From Globodera rostochiensis (Eukaryota; Nematoda; Chromadorea; Rhabditida; Heteroderidae), in contig JAEVLN010000030.1 in assembly GCA_018350325.1 (NCBI GenBank), positions 248,001 through 312,000 on the forward strand: a DNA stretch of 64,000 nt, read 5' to 3'. Of the stretch, positions 1 through 10,662 are shown in pieces. Both the position numbers and the translations under genes were made by a program. Positions within the stretch are counted from its first letter, which is position 1; each line of letters opens with the position of its first letter. The notes beneath the pieces are model-generated. The model was not told the origin of the DNA and did no database searches. It worked only from the letters and a program-made list of their open reading frames with translations.

Positions 1-151
1 ATATTTCTATTTTAAAGGTATAGTACAATTTATTGTCGCGTTTTTTGAGTTCTCCGAAGCATATATACTCAGAAATTAGACAAAGAAATTTAAAACGTAA
101 GTAATACTTGTAATCAATTTAGAATACAGACGACTGATTAAAAACAAATGA

Positions 152-352
152 TCAAAGCGTGCTAATTGTCATCTGGTTGGCGGCGGATCTAATAAATTAA
201 AAAAAGAGGTTATTAATGAAACCAGCTTATATACAAATCAATATAATAATCGCCAGTCTCTTAAAGTTTCGTCAGTTTTGATTCCACCGCGGTCTCAATT
301 GGCCTTGCGTCAAAAACTTAATATTAGGGTTTTGCTTTATTTGATTAAGTAA
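152..352 (+). CDS. Exon candidate, unknown protein
   Basis: A 66-codon stretch without ATG is open after a TGA and ends at TAA. It contains VGGGSNKLKK followed by VSSVLIPPRSQLALRQKL. The GC-richer part (about 240-330) uses mixed codons, unlike the AT-rich flanks, and the block is T-rich as expected for a + gene. I do not recognise the family. The glycine-rich VGGG motif recalls microtubule-binding repeats but does not match them well enough to name. A gene running in from the left of the window is possible. Confidence 0.35.
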   Translation, partial: SKRANCHLVGGGSNKLKKEVINETSLYTNQYNNRQSLKVSSVLIPPRSQLALRQKLNIRVLLYLIK

Positions 353-1975
353 GAATTTAACGAATTAAAAATACTTATAATCATGCATTAGTGTCATTAA
401 ATCGTGTTTTTATACTCACGAGATTTAAAAAGGCATAAAAATTTAAATCCAATTTTATTTTAATACAGTATTTGAATAGTGCTTTTTAGAAAATTAATTA
501 CTATTTAACAGATATTAGTGATTTCCTATTTTTTTAATGTATCTACATATTTTATACTCGAATTTTGCTCAAACACACGCAGCAATTATTTTTATACATT
601 TTGTTTAATTTATTAGACAAAATTTAGTTTAATCTTTTACTGATTTTATTTATTACTTCAATTAATTTTTTACTAAAGTGGGTTTGTTCAGTTATTAATT
701 TTCTATTTTAAAAATTTAAATGGACTTCAACCAGCCATAAAGATAGCGCGTTCGCTGAGCAGAAGCGTTCTGACGCCATATAGCATCACTCTAAGTTTAT
801 TCCGCTTATTAGGGATTATTCTATTATTTTTTTATTTGTTAATTTTTTAATTTTATGAAAACTATTGTATATACAACCATTGCAGTACTTTCTTGCGGCG
901 AATATCATCGATGCGCGTAAATTATTTTTTGCAACAACAAGCACATCTCATTAAACTGGTTGCTAATAAATATTCTGATCTTAAATTAAATTTTAAATTT
1001 AAGCTAAGTTATTTTATGCTTCGGGTTTTGTGAATTTACTAATATATTATTAGTTGGCGTATATGTGCAAAACCTCGTGTTCAGCTGCGACTGGTATCTT
1101 CTGGTTCCGGGGTGGGAGAGTGTTGGTTATTATTCATTCGTTTGTACAAAATTCATTACTACATTTTTTAACATTTATTTCAAATAATTCTTCGTGTTTA
1201 TTTTTGATATCGGTATTTTACATATTTGGTTTAGCTTTGCCTTTAACGTTATATTCTATTCCATGTCAGCTATCAAATTTTATTCATTTATTGTAGTGAA
1301 TATTTTATTAAAAATCTCAAATGAACAAAAAAATTATTTTGGTTATATTGTGTTTGTTAATAAAAAAGTTAATAATAAATTAAGTCAAATTTTATTATCG
1401 TTTTATTTCTAAACGCAAATCTTTTTTTAAAATTTGTTGAAAAACATTATGACATTAAAATAAATCTGGGGTGCTTTATTTACAACAAATGAAATTTTTA
1501 AAAAAACCCAGCCCGGTGCGATCGCTTTTTTTACTTATTTAACATAATTAATTAAAAAATTTAATTGGTCTATTTGAAAAAAATTGCATAATGTTGAGAG
1601 CTTTTTGGTTTTAATAACCTTATCATTGTTTTCTTTGCAAAATTGTTGATGAATTGCTTAAGAGAGTTACAGGAATGTTTGCGTGCCTGTGCAATTTTTT
1701 TCACGTTTTCAAATTAAATTTCTAACTGTTTTTAAATTGAAAAAATAGTTTATATTTAATTTTAAGATTACGATTGTTATAGAATATTTATCATATATAA
1801 TGGTTTTTTAAAAATTGGTTTTTTATCATTATTTTTATGACACTTTTTCAATTTGTTGGCTAAAATGAATTTTATTAATCTTTCAAACATAAGGGAAAAG
1901 AGCAATGATTAAATTGATAAGATTATTTTTTTTCCTTTTGAACATTTCTCCATTAACTTTTTTTCAATAAAAAAC
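353..1975 (+). other. AT-rich stretch with a few possible microexons
   Basis: This is mostly T-rich sequence that looks like intron. Small GC-richer islands occur near 720-785, 888-927 (TTGCAG acceptor, GTAAAT donor, 39 nt, reading YFLAANIIDA) and 1060-1130. The island at 1060 is open in all three + frames, so no reading can be fixed. Nothing here can be joined into a gene model. Confidence 0.3.
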
Positions 1976-2116
1976 ATGTCGATGAGATCACGGCCATTGT
2001 TCTTAGCCTCTCTAATCGATCTCGGATCGATAGTTCATACCGCTCGCCCCAACAACCACTGCAAGAGTAAAGCCCATGAACCACAGTACGAATGCATCTT
2101 TAAAAGCAAAGAATAA
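1976..2116 (+). CDS. Small ORF, 46 residues, locally duplicated
   Basis: An ATG-to-TAA reading frame begins MSMRSRPLFLASLIDLGSIV and ends ECIFKSKE. It is GC-richer than its surroundings. Residues 7-20 are moderately hydrophobic but contain Asp, so a signal peptide is doubtful. Its last ~75 bp recur with few changes at 2891-2977, which supports a real duplicated exon. Upstream there is no clear acceptor, so ATG 1976 is the simplest start. No family is recognised. Confidence 0.45.
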   Translation: MSMRSRPLFLASLIDLGSIVHTARPNNHCKSKAHEPQYECIFKSKE

Positions 2117-2677
2117 GTGAAAGCATTTATAACAAACATGCATTCACCATGCGCAGCGATTCCAGTTCAAAAAAACATGGTTGAAATATCAACTCTTTCA
2201 TATGCTTTTAACATTTTATATTTTTATATTGTCCAACTTTTTGAAGTTCTTTTTGGTAATGCAAATAAAATATAATTTTCTACTTAAAATCAAAAATTAT
2301 AAATAAAAGGCGTTTCGATTTTAAGGTAAATTTAAATAAATTTAATTCAAAATTAATTTAAATCGGGCATAGATTCTTTTTGTTTAATTTTTACGCACTT
2401 ATTTTTTTCATATATGTACATTATTAATGGGTTTTTAAATTATATTATTTAAATTAGTTATTACAGTTGTTGATAATATAATAATAATGTTGTTTCTATT
2501 ATTTAGCTGCATCATTTAATTCATTAAATAATTTTCGGATAATTAATAATAATTTTAAAACATGATAGGGTTTTATTACAAACAAAAAACCCAAAGGTTT
2601 TAACAATTTAAATATGAGTTCAAGAAATTTTTTTATAAGCATAATTTGAATATCAGATTTTGTTTATTTTTTTAAAT

Positions 2678-2730
2678 ATGCACGCCACCCGCAAAGTGAC
2701 TTCTTTTTGATGCTGAACCGCTCTTTGTAA
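2678..2730 (+). pseudogene. Decayed partial copy of the 3009-3098 ORF
   Basis: This segment matches the beginning (ATG, GCACGCCACC) and end (GACTTCTTTTTGATGCTGAA) of the ORF at 3009-3098 but lacks about 40 internal bases, which shifts the frame to an early TGA. The AT-rich sequence after it is also shared with the downstream copy at an offset of roughly 370 bp, so the duplication covers flanking DNA as well. Confidence 0.55.
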
Positions 2731-2890
2731 ATTGTTCAATATAATTATAATAATGATTAACTTTCTTATTTCAAATAAATTTAATCATTCATTCTTTTTA
2801 ATATTTTTTGATTTAATATTTGCATTATTTTAAATTTTATTAAAATATAGTTTAATTTACAGTCTATATTTATTTTTTGGATGTTTCTGG

Positions 2891-2953
2891 AGTAAAGCCC
2901 ATGAACCACAGTACGAATCACAGTACGAATGCGTCTTTAAAAGCAAAGAATAA
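2891..2953 (+). pseudogene. Partial duplicate of the C-terminal part of the 1976 ORF
   Basis: This reads SKAHEPQYE, then SQYE, then CVFKSKE and stop, matching the tail of the ORF at 1976-2116. A 12-bp direct repeat (CACAGTACGAAT) inside adds four residues without breaking frame. The N-terminal part is absent, so it is either a spliced last exon or a fragment left by duplication. Confidence 0.5.
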
Positions 2954-3008
2954 GTAAAAGCATTTACAACAAACATTTTTTTGTTTTTTTTGGGTTGCTT
3001 TGAAAGAT

Positions 3009-3098
3009 ATGGACGCCACCAATCCACCAGAAAAAATTGTCCTGAGAATTTGGCCGTCGCAAAGCGGACTTCTTTTTGATGCTGAACCGCCTTTGTAA
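3009..3098 (+). CDS. Small ORF, 29 residues
   Basis: An ATG-to-TAA frame begins MDATNPPEKIVLRIWPSQSG and ends LLFDAEPPL. Codon use is mixed in an AT-rich background. The frame is also open upstream to about 2993, so it may be a terminal exon rather than a complete gene. A broken copy lies at 2678-2730. No known family. Confidence 0.45.
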   Translation: MDATNPPEKIVLRIWPSQSGLLFDAEPPL

Positions 3099-3215
3099 AT
3101 TATTCAATATAATTATAATAATGAATAACTTTCTTATTTCAAATAAATTTAATCATTCATTCTTTTTAATATTTTTGATTTAATATTTGCAGTTATTTTA
3201 AAATTTTATTAAAAT

Positions 3216-4813
3216 ATACTTAAATTTACAGGTTTAATTCTATATTTATTTTTTATATTTGCAAACCATTTATTTTTTAGATGTTTCTGGTTATTCTCAT
3301 TAATGGCCATAACAATTAATGATTAGCTGTAAACGTTTTTAATATTCATATCAATCAAACATGCGCTTTATTAATTTTTATTTATCTTTTTATTGAAAAT
3401 GTTATTATCTTGACTGTTGCTTTTAATTTTACCTATTTATTTTTAAATTGAAGAAGTTCTTCCAGACCTTGGGCGACGCAAGTGCTTCTCTGATGTCCAC
3501 TACTTTGTAGATGCTTGAAACCGTTTGCATGAGTTTCAGGCAATTTTTTTTTCTGAATATTTGTTTGAATAACATTTTTGATTTTTTTTATTCAATTCAG
3601 CAATTAGTTCTCCAGTAGCGAATTCTTTTTCGGGATAGTGAAGTTCAAAATCGATTCCTGCTACGAAATTATTGATAGATTTTTTTTAATAAAGAGGAGA
3701 TATGTACTTGATGCATTTTTTGCTTATCATTTCCTTTTAAATTCTGGCACACTGTTTGTGGAAAGACTCCAAATGCATCCTAAGTCCTTTAGTTGTTCCA
3801 GTTTTACGAGCCATTTTCTTTGAACCACATGACGTCTCTGGCGAACGACCTGTTTTTTTTATTTCAAATTATAATTAATTTTGATTTATTTAATTATCCT
3901 AATAATAATTTCATATTTCTTATTATATTTTAAATACGTTCTGAGAGTTTAAACTTGTTTTTACTTAGACAGTTGTATAATTTTATGACTGTCAAATCCT
4001 GCGCGACCACGAATTGTTCCTCCTGTACACCCTGATTTTTTCTGGTCAATGAGAAAGACTCGCTGGGATGCAAAACCCCACTCCTAATTAGTGATCAATA
4101 ATTTTTCCCCAAAAGCGGTAGATTCTGTCTTTGACAGAATTTTTTTAATTATGAAAAACATTTAATGTGTAGAAGCGGATTCAGTGTTGAGATAAAGTGA
4201 AAATAAACAAAATAAATAATAGCATTGTTCTTTATTTTCAAATAAGTTTTAAAAAATCCAAACTTACAGATTAAGCTTTAATCCGTTCTTTTCATTTATT
4301 TCTGATAAGCGTATACTGGATTCGAATATAATTGGTTTTTAAATCTCTAATTATTAGTTTTTTAATTTTTTAAATGAATTAGATTTTATTGTAAAAGTTA
4401 ATATTTCTGAAAACCCCGATGATTCCGGACACGACGCTTCAACGCATTTATTAAACTTTTTTTAAAAATTTACTGGTAATAATATTATCTTAAATCAGGC
4501 ATCTAAATGGTTAATTTATGTTGGATATTATTTTTTTATAAATTTGGATAATATTTAAAAAATATATTATTTTAAATTTTAGTTTTATGCCCACTACAAA
4601 AGCTTGCGCATAGGTATCTATGACTTTTTATGTTTCATAATATTAAAATATTTAATGTTTTTACATCACATGCGAAGTTAATGCTAAATATTTTTTTGGA
4701 TTCTTAAAAAAGGCTTTTATTTGCTGTCAGCAATCATTTTTTTATTTGGTTGATTTGTGAAAGTCTCAAAAGTTCCTCTCTGAATTAAGAAATTAATTTT
4801 GTTTTCCAAACAG
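3216..4813 (+). other. AT-rich stretch with three coding-like islands
   Basis: Islands lie near 3455-3530 (one frame reads KKFFQTLGDASASLMSTTL then stop), 3985-4095 (two + frames open; one reads PARPRIVPPVHPDFFWSMRK) and 4405-4450. The rest is T-rich and intron-like. I cannot decide the frame or link the islands. Confidence 0.3.
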
Positions 4814-4971
4814 CTGCTGCACGTAGTTCTTGTGCTTCCTTAACCGATCAAACACAAGCGGTAATTAGACAGAAAATCACGAAGCGACGACTGTCCGGGC
4901 CTGCAGCGCGCGGGCTAATAACACAAAATTGTCAAAAGCAAAATCACTTATTCAGATTACAACAAATATAA
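4814..4971 (+). CDS. Exon candidate, basic C-terminal region
   Basis: The exon starts after a good acceptor (GTTTTCCAAACAG, ending 4813) and stays open 52 codons to TAA. It contains SSCASLTDQTQAVIRQKITK, then an RRLSGPAARGL stretch, then a Gln-rich tail. The GC-rich core (4810-4920) supports coding. The family is unknown. It may be a terminal exon, or an internal exon whose intron begins before the stop. Confidence 0.45.
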
Positions 4972-5276
4972 TTTTACTAATGATGGCATTATTAATACTC
5001 TGTCGGAGTTTAATTTTTTTATAATATTAAGCAGTAGATATTTTATTGCTAAAAATATATTTAGATATAATTTGTGTATGCAAATTACTTTTTTATTTTA
5101 AATAAATGATTTTTTTGGAAAATTGTTTTCATATTTATGTTTTCTTTGGCATCTGTTTGTGCCAGTTCTTTTCCTCGAGCATGGTTTGAGTAACATTAAT
5201 TAAGCCATAATATAACATTATTTAATTTTGCGATTGAAAATATTTTTATACTTAAAAAATTTACAGTGATAAATAA

Positions 5277-5378
5277 ATAGGACCTAAAAATAAAAAGGTT
5301 GGGAAAACACAGCTGGATGTTGAAATCTCGGTGCACGACACATCAAAGAACATTCTTGACTATGACTTCACTTACTAA
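5277..5378 (+). CDS. Exon candidate
   Basis: An open frame of 33 codons contains VGKTQLDVEISVHDTSKNIL and ends DYDFTY-stop. No ATG lies at its start, so it is probably a downstream exon. It is on the same strand as, and about 300 bp after, the exon candidate at 4814. Confidence 0.4.
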   Translation: MGPKNKKVGKTQLDVEISVHDTSKNILDYDFTY

Positions 5379-5469
5379 AGTAAAAAAATAAGATCCTAAT
5401 GAGGATTTATAAAAGTTATTAAATTTGATTTAAATAAAATTACGACGAAACATATTAATTGAGCTTTGA

Positions 5470-5640
5470 GGGGAATATGCAGTTGTCGAGTCATTGGCCA
5501 TAACCAATTCGAAGAAATGCGAAGCACTACGCAAAGCGGGTATACATCGCTTCAATCAGTTGGCCGGTACTTATTTTCGGCTGTTCATTAACTTCATGTT
5601 TAACGATACAGAAGAGCGTGAACTTCTGTTAAAATTATGA
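5470..5640 (+). CDS. Exon candidate, 56 codons
   Basis: One + frame is open across the whole GC-rich island, reading SLAITNSKKCEALRKAGIHR, then FNQLAGTYFRLFINFMF, then NDTEERELLLKL-stop. An acceptor-like ATATGCAG lies inside it at about 5475-5481. The island sits at the change from a T-rich to an A-rich block, so a - strand reading is the alternative. The family is not recognised. Confidence 0.45.
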   Translation, partial: GEYAVVESLAITNSKKCEALRKAGIHRFNQLAGTYFRLFINFMFNDTEERELLLKL

Positions 5641-6557
5641 TTAAATGTATATCAATTACAAAAACATCAATTAAATAATACTTAATTGTATAAAATAATT
5701 CTTTTAAAGATACTATTTATTTAAAGTGATGATTACGAAATTAACCTATAAAAAATTAATTGATTAACAACTAAAATATTCATAAAGCTGTTCATTATAT
5801 TAAAAAAAATTCTATTAAACTAATGATAATAATAAAAAATAAACATTTATTAGCATAAATTCAAGCAATACGAGTTCGACGCATGCGTCATGAGAAAACC
5901 ACTATAAATTAATAAATGTATGTGAGCTATAATTCACTAATAAGTATTCAAACCCTTCAATAATTTATTCCCAACGTATTTCCCAATGCTAGATATCAAT
6001 AATGTTCTACAGAAATAAAAACAACATTCAAAAATTTTATTGTAAAATGTTATATTTTTATGCAAGATCTAAACCTAACCATAAATATACAATTTGTATA
6101 TTCACTTTTGTATCATGTAAATACGTTATAATAATAATCGTTGTTTAATCAATATCTTGACAAAAAACCGAATTATATAAGATCAGCAATGAGTATGGTT
6201 GGCAAAAATTCTTGAGTTGTTAGAGATAAAATAAAATCGTCAATATGTTTTAGTTTTAAAACTAATAATAGAATATTAAAAGAAAACCCAAGCCATGGTT
6301 TCGCAGACAAAAGTTTAGTCGACAATATCAAAGCTGAATAATCGTTTTATTTCTATAATTATAATGGACTTTTTAATTTAATATAATTTACTTGAATTTT
6401 TATTCATAAAATAAAACAAAAATTAAAAATTTACTTAATTTTCATACAAGAACAATTATATAAAGTAATAGAATCTTTGTTTTGTTTTAAAACAACACCA
6501 GCAGGATTGTGCGTAGCAACTAAAGGTTGTTGAAACAAATAACAGTACAAATATTAC

Positions 6558-6592
6558 GAGCATATAATAACAAGCGAATAGTGGAAGCGGGG
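6558..6592 (-). CDS. Small exon candidate (35 nt)
   Basis: On the - strand the exon follows TTTACTTGGCAG and is followed by GTAATA. Two frames are open (RFHYSLVIIC or PLPLFACYYML). A second candidate exon downstream on the same strand (about 6500-6520) has a CCTTTAG acceptor. Neither can be placed in a gene. Confidence 0.25.
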
Positions 6593-7482
6593 CTGCCAAG
6601 TAAATAATTTTCAGCTGCTTTCGAATTGTTAAAATTTTTTTTAGAGGCTGATCACCGTAGAAAATATTATAAACCTATTCATAATTTTAAAAAAGTATTT
6701 TGAAAGATAAATATAAAATATGTGATAAGGAGTCAATGTTTTTTTAAAACATATTTTTAACAAAACTATTGCTATTGGGTTGAAGATAAAAACAATAATA
6801 TCCCGAAAATCTAAATAAAAAATAGAGCTTCTAAAATATTCAAGAAATAGAATTGCTGCTTTATATCATAATTTAAAATTGTCTTAAAATATATTATTAA
6901 GGATTTAAATCTTTTATCTGGTTTAAATGGAATAAATAAATAGGCAATCTGTAATGAGACTTATAAATAATAAATAAATAATCTGCTAAAACGATTTAAG
7001 CGAATACTGGATTAATGAATGATTATATTACTTTTCCTTTTCCTTTACAAATTACTCTCGCGAAAACAAAGCAACTTTATTATTTAATTAATAAATTATT
7101 ATAAAAAAAACATTGTTAAAAAGAACCTATAATTCGCTTAGATTTAAACATTAACAAAACGAATTTATTGAAACCGAATAATTTACAAATAATAAATTAT
7201 GTATTTAAAAAATAATTAAAGTCAGTATTAAACATAAAAAAAGTTGCCAACTTTGAGCACTGTTTGGCGCATGTCCGTGGCATAGACAAGGAATAGGAAT
7301 ACTCTTAGATTTTTTCAAAAAATTAAATTAATATAAAAAAGATACATACTTAAGCACTTTAAACTGTTCTTGGACGCCAGTGGCAATACTTGAAGATTAA
7401 TATAGATATTTATTTATATTTTTAAATGGCAAACTTTATTCAACTTTAGGATGAACAATAAATACAATATTAATTAATTCTC

Positions 7483-7572
7483 CTAGGCGAATTGAGGGAG
7501 ATGAAGAAGCAATTTCTGAAGGCTTTCCACAAATCCGCCATCATCTGAGCGCGATAGGAAATTTTCTAATAG
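7483..7572 (-). CDS. Exon candidate
   Basis: The - strand is open 29 codons, reading LSRSDDGGFVESLQKLLLHL then PQFA-stop. The island is GC-rich against the A-rich flanks. A second frame after a CGCGCTCAG acceptor reads MMADLWKAFRN, so the frame is uncertain. Confidence 0.3.
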   Translation of the reverse strand, partial: LLENFLSRSDDGGFVESLQKLLLHLPQFA

Positions 7573-7825
7573 TTAAAAAAAAAAGAATCGCAAAATGTAA
7601 AAATTGAGTGAAAAACACTTACAATTCTCTAAACCTAATTAAAAATGATGAAGAGCATTAAATTTTTGTCTATTGGTACTAAATACAAAATAAATTTAAG
7701 CAATTAATAAAATATTCGACTACTTCTATAAGCAAACTATATAGAGATAAAATTTACTATTCATATTTTTATAGAAATATATTTTTGTTTTTAATTCCGT
7801 TTCATACAACAAATTGTACATTGTT

Positions 7826-8050
7826 TTAAATAACAAGTAAAACTATTTTCCAAATAAAAAAAAGATAAATCAATAAGGCAGTCGTTTTGATAATCAATTG
7901 AAAAAGAAAATTGGGGACTATAAAAAAAGGCAAACCGTTCATTTTCTCACTTGCAGCACAATCAGAGCACTCGCCAACTTTACAATGGCCGTCACCTAAA
8001 ATGATAGCGGAGTTTAACAATGGAAGCGCGTTGGTAAGCACATTTAACAA
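7826..8050 (-). CDS. Cysteine-containing exon candidate
   Basis: The open - frame reads NALPLLNSAIILGDGHCKVG then ECSDCAASEK. Position 7951 is the last coding base if the GTGAGA at 7950-7945 is used as donor, and a TTTTAG acceptor ends at 7996, so 7951-7995 (45 nt) may be an exon on its own. The C-x4-C-x2-C spacing is reminiscent of metal-binding or small secreted proteins but is too short to assign. The AT-rich tail of the frame (7826-7944) is probably intron. Confidence 0.4.
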   Translation of the reverse strand: MLNVLTNALPLLNSAIILGDGHCKVGECSDCAASEKMNGLPFFIVPNFLFQLIIKTTALLIYLFFIWKIVLLVI

Positions 8051-8415
8051 GTGTTTATTATTGTTACCAAAGAATTATCAATAAAATAATTTAAAAAAAA
8101 AGATAACTACACCAGTAATAAACGAAAAAATGAATTTAATCCAAGCCATAATTTAAAAGTTACAAAAAAGTAAAAATATCAATTAACTGAATAAATAATA
8201 ATAAAAAATCAATTAGTGTTGACACCTTTAAGACACCTCGCGATAAATCTTCAACTAAAAACCTTATAATAAAAACCCTACAAAATAAATATAAAAAGAA
8301 GACAGGCTCGCCCATTTAGGCTTGCAAAAAATATGTAACATAATAATCATTAAAATAAATTTACAATAGCCAATTAAAAAATATTTTTTCATTAAAACAT
8401 ACAACATACATCTGA

Positions 8416-8544
8416 TTACTCAAAGTGTCCCATCATCGATTCACTGATTAAACGTTTCCGGCACAAATGACCATGTACGATGGCCTCAAGTGTGTTAATG
8501 AAAAAAGAGAGGAAGCATTCGAAAATTTTGGGTCCAAACCCATT
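8416..8544 (-). CDS. Exon candidate
   Basis: The - frame is open 42 codons: GFGPKIFECFLSFF, then INTLEAIVHGHLCRKRLISE, then SMMGHFE-stop. A GTTTAA donor within it would truncate the exon after CRKR. A + frame here is also open (MTMYDGLKCVNEKREEAFE), but the A-rich block favours the - strand. Confidence 0.35.
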   Translation of the reverse strand, partial: NGFGPKIFECFLSFFINTLEAIVHGHLCRKRLISESMMGHFE

Positions 8545-9015
8545 TTAGTTAAATGAAGAAAGTCTAAACTAAAAAATAAATAAATTAATTATGTATTTAT
8601 AAAAAACAGCTATGAAAGAGGAAATTAATGCAATAAAACTGCCAATTTAAATAATATACTAAAAAAATCTTTAAAAAATGATTAGATATAACGAATTATA
8701 ATCATTATAAAGTTGGCTGGCCAATTTATTAAATGTATAATGGGATTAAGAAAGACTTAAAAATGAAAATGCGCAAGCAGGAGTCTTCAAAATTTGTAGT
8801 TTTTGGTTTAATTTTTTTACCATTACATCAAAAACACAAAATTTGACCAGTAAATTGATTTTGGAGTTCCTTCTGGAAAAATTCTTTAAGAAAAATATAA
8901 TAAAAGCCAAAATGCACCCCTAAAGATTGACTTCTTCAAATTTTCAAAAAATACGCACCTAAAAATTCAATATTTTTATAATGAGTGAATTGATTCAATT
9001 TTTTAAAAATAATGA
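8545..9015. other. AT-rich stretch with a dispersed repeat fragment
   Basis: No coding island is seen. At about 8905-8970 the motif TGCACCCCTAAA and the following text recur in inverted orientation at about 55955-56020, so this is a fragment of a dispersed repeat. Confidence 0.4.
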
Positions 9016-9900
9016 GTAGGGTTGGACAAGACCGGATATTATCCGGGTCCCCCGGATAACGGTTCCACCGGTTCCTTGACACCCGGATACCGGTACCGGA
9101 TAGTAATTTACAGCCGGATATCCGTCCGGATACCGATAATTTTGATTTTTATAAATAATAATTAAAATTTTATGAAAAATCAAATTCAATCATGTTGGAT
9201 AGTTAATTCCATTTGTCAATTACTCTTCTTCATATGGCTACGGTCAAAGCGTGCCCAGAATAAAATTATTTTTTAAAAACGGAAAACGGAAATACTTTTT
9301 AACAGAAAACAAAAAGGGTCAAAAACAACGGAAAACGGAAAAATTTTCAAATGAAATAAAAAAAAATATTTATTTTTAAATCATTTATTTTAATAAATAT
9401 TTTTTGAAATAGTATTTATTTAAAAAATTTTTGAAGGTTGTCTTTTTTTTCAGCGGCCTTCTAAGTCTATTTAAGCTTTTAGGGGGGGGGGTCGGCGGTG
9501 CCGATAGGCGCCGCCGATAGAATTTTCAATTTTTGATTCAATTTGTTAAGAGATTTGCAACAAAAATTTTAAAAATATGTGCAGTTTTTTGGAGCTTTTT
9601 AAGCATGGGCGGGGTCGGCGGTTTCATTTTAACAAACTCGAAATTAGCGCAAGTATAATTTTTAAAGAAACTTTTAGCAATTTTTGTTGAGAGCCAATTG
9701 TTTTGTGAAATTGTTAATTAATTATAAAAAAATACAGAAGCCCATTTCTCTCTATTTAATTTTAATAGGAAATGGCAAATTGTCTCGCAAAATTCAAAAA
9801 TTTTACTAGCGCTAACACCATCAGAAAAAAAATCTCGCCGAAAAAATACCCGCCATTAGGGGGTGCTTAAACCGCCCGGATCCTGGACACCCGGGTAAAA
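9016..9900. repeat. CCGGATA-rich repeat and flanking low-complexity element
   Basis: At 9020-9140 the 7-mer CCGGATA or its inverse recurs about eight times (for example CCGGATATTATCCGG). Next come copies of AACGGAAA (9275-9345), a run of ten G with GTCGGCGGTGCCGATAGGCGC (9481-9515), a second GGGGTCGGCGG (9608-9619), and a CCCGGATCC/ACCCGGG tract (9877-9895). The two ends resemble each other in CCGG-rich content, as in a non-autonomous element, but no clean terminal inverted repeat or target duplication could be found. The 64-residue - ORF here is repeat-derived. Confidence 0.55.
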
Positions 9901-10118
9901 TTTGTTTATAATAAAATAAAGAAATGATTCTATTTTTATTAAATAGAACCCTCCACGTGAGCTGAAACAGAATTCATTGCCTGTTTCGGAATATTTACAA
10001 TATAATACACAATAAACTTAAATTTGCGGACGGAACGATACAACAGTGACACCAAATTTTATCTGCAAAAAAGCAAAAATAAAAGAGCTATTCTTTCATA
10101 GGTCCTAGCTGACTTAGA

Positions 10119-10253
10119 TCAAATATAACAAGTCAAGTACAGCCTCGAAGTCCATCGCAGAGCTGAATCTTCCAGGAGATCGTGATGCGTCCACACATCG
10201 AGCGCGTCGACCGGACTTGAATGTCGCATATACCAAACAGATCGGATAACAAT
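10119..10253 (-). CDS. Exon candidate
   Basis: One - frame reads IVIRSVWYMRHSSPVDALDV, then WTHHDLLEDSALRWTSRLYL, then TCYI-stop (44 codons). Two other - frames are open as well, one of them a 68-residue ORF spanning 10114-10320 with FKSGRRARCVDASRSPGRF. The island is clearly GC-rich, so coding is likely, but the frame is not fixed. Confidence 0.4.
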   Translation of the reverse strand: MVIRSVWYMRHSSPVDALDVWTHHDLLEDSALRWTSRLYLTCYI

Positions 10254-10413
10254 TATGTAAGCAATTTAAGAGGCTCAAGTCTCTTTGCACTTTAACAAAA
10301 GACTGGTGAAATAATTCCAAAATAAATGTTTATTGATGATGATAGAACTCCATAACAAATAAAGAGAAGTGAAATGTTACCAAAAACAAAAAAAAATTAT
10401 TTTTAGATAAAAA

Positions 10414-10662
10414 TTATAATAACTTAAAAAATTTATGATAAAAAAAATACTTAAGTATATAGTAAAAACCTAAAGCATATATTTTAAAATTATTGATTAT
10501 TATAATTTTGAATATGTGAACAAATATATATAAAAAAATTGTAAACTTGGGTTTCCGCAGTATTTGACCATTTTCTTTTAAAAACTCATGAGTCAGAGTT
10601 AAGCTTATTCGGAAAGTGGTACTTCGCAAGAAAGTAATTGACATTGGAAAACTTATGATCAT
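10414..10662 (-). CDS. Exon candidate within an 82-residue open frame
   Basis: The 5' half (10540-10650) reads FLRSTTFRISLTLTHEFLKE then NGQILRKPKF and is followed by a usable donor (GTTTAC). The AT-rich 3' half is probably intron. No family recognised. Confidence 0.4.
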   Translation of the reverse strand: MIISFPMSITFLRSTTFRISLTLTHEFLKENGQILRKPKFTIFLYIFVHIFKIIIINNFKIYALGFYYILKYFFYHKFFKLL

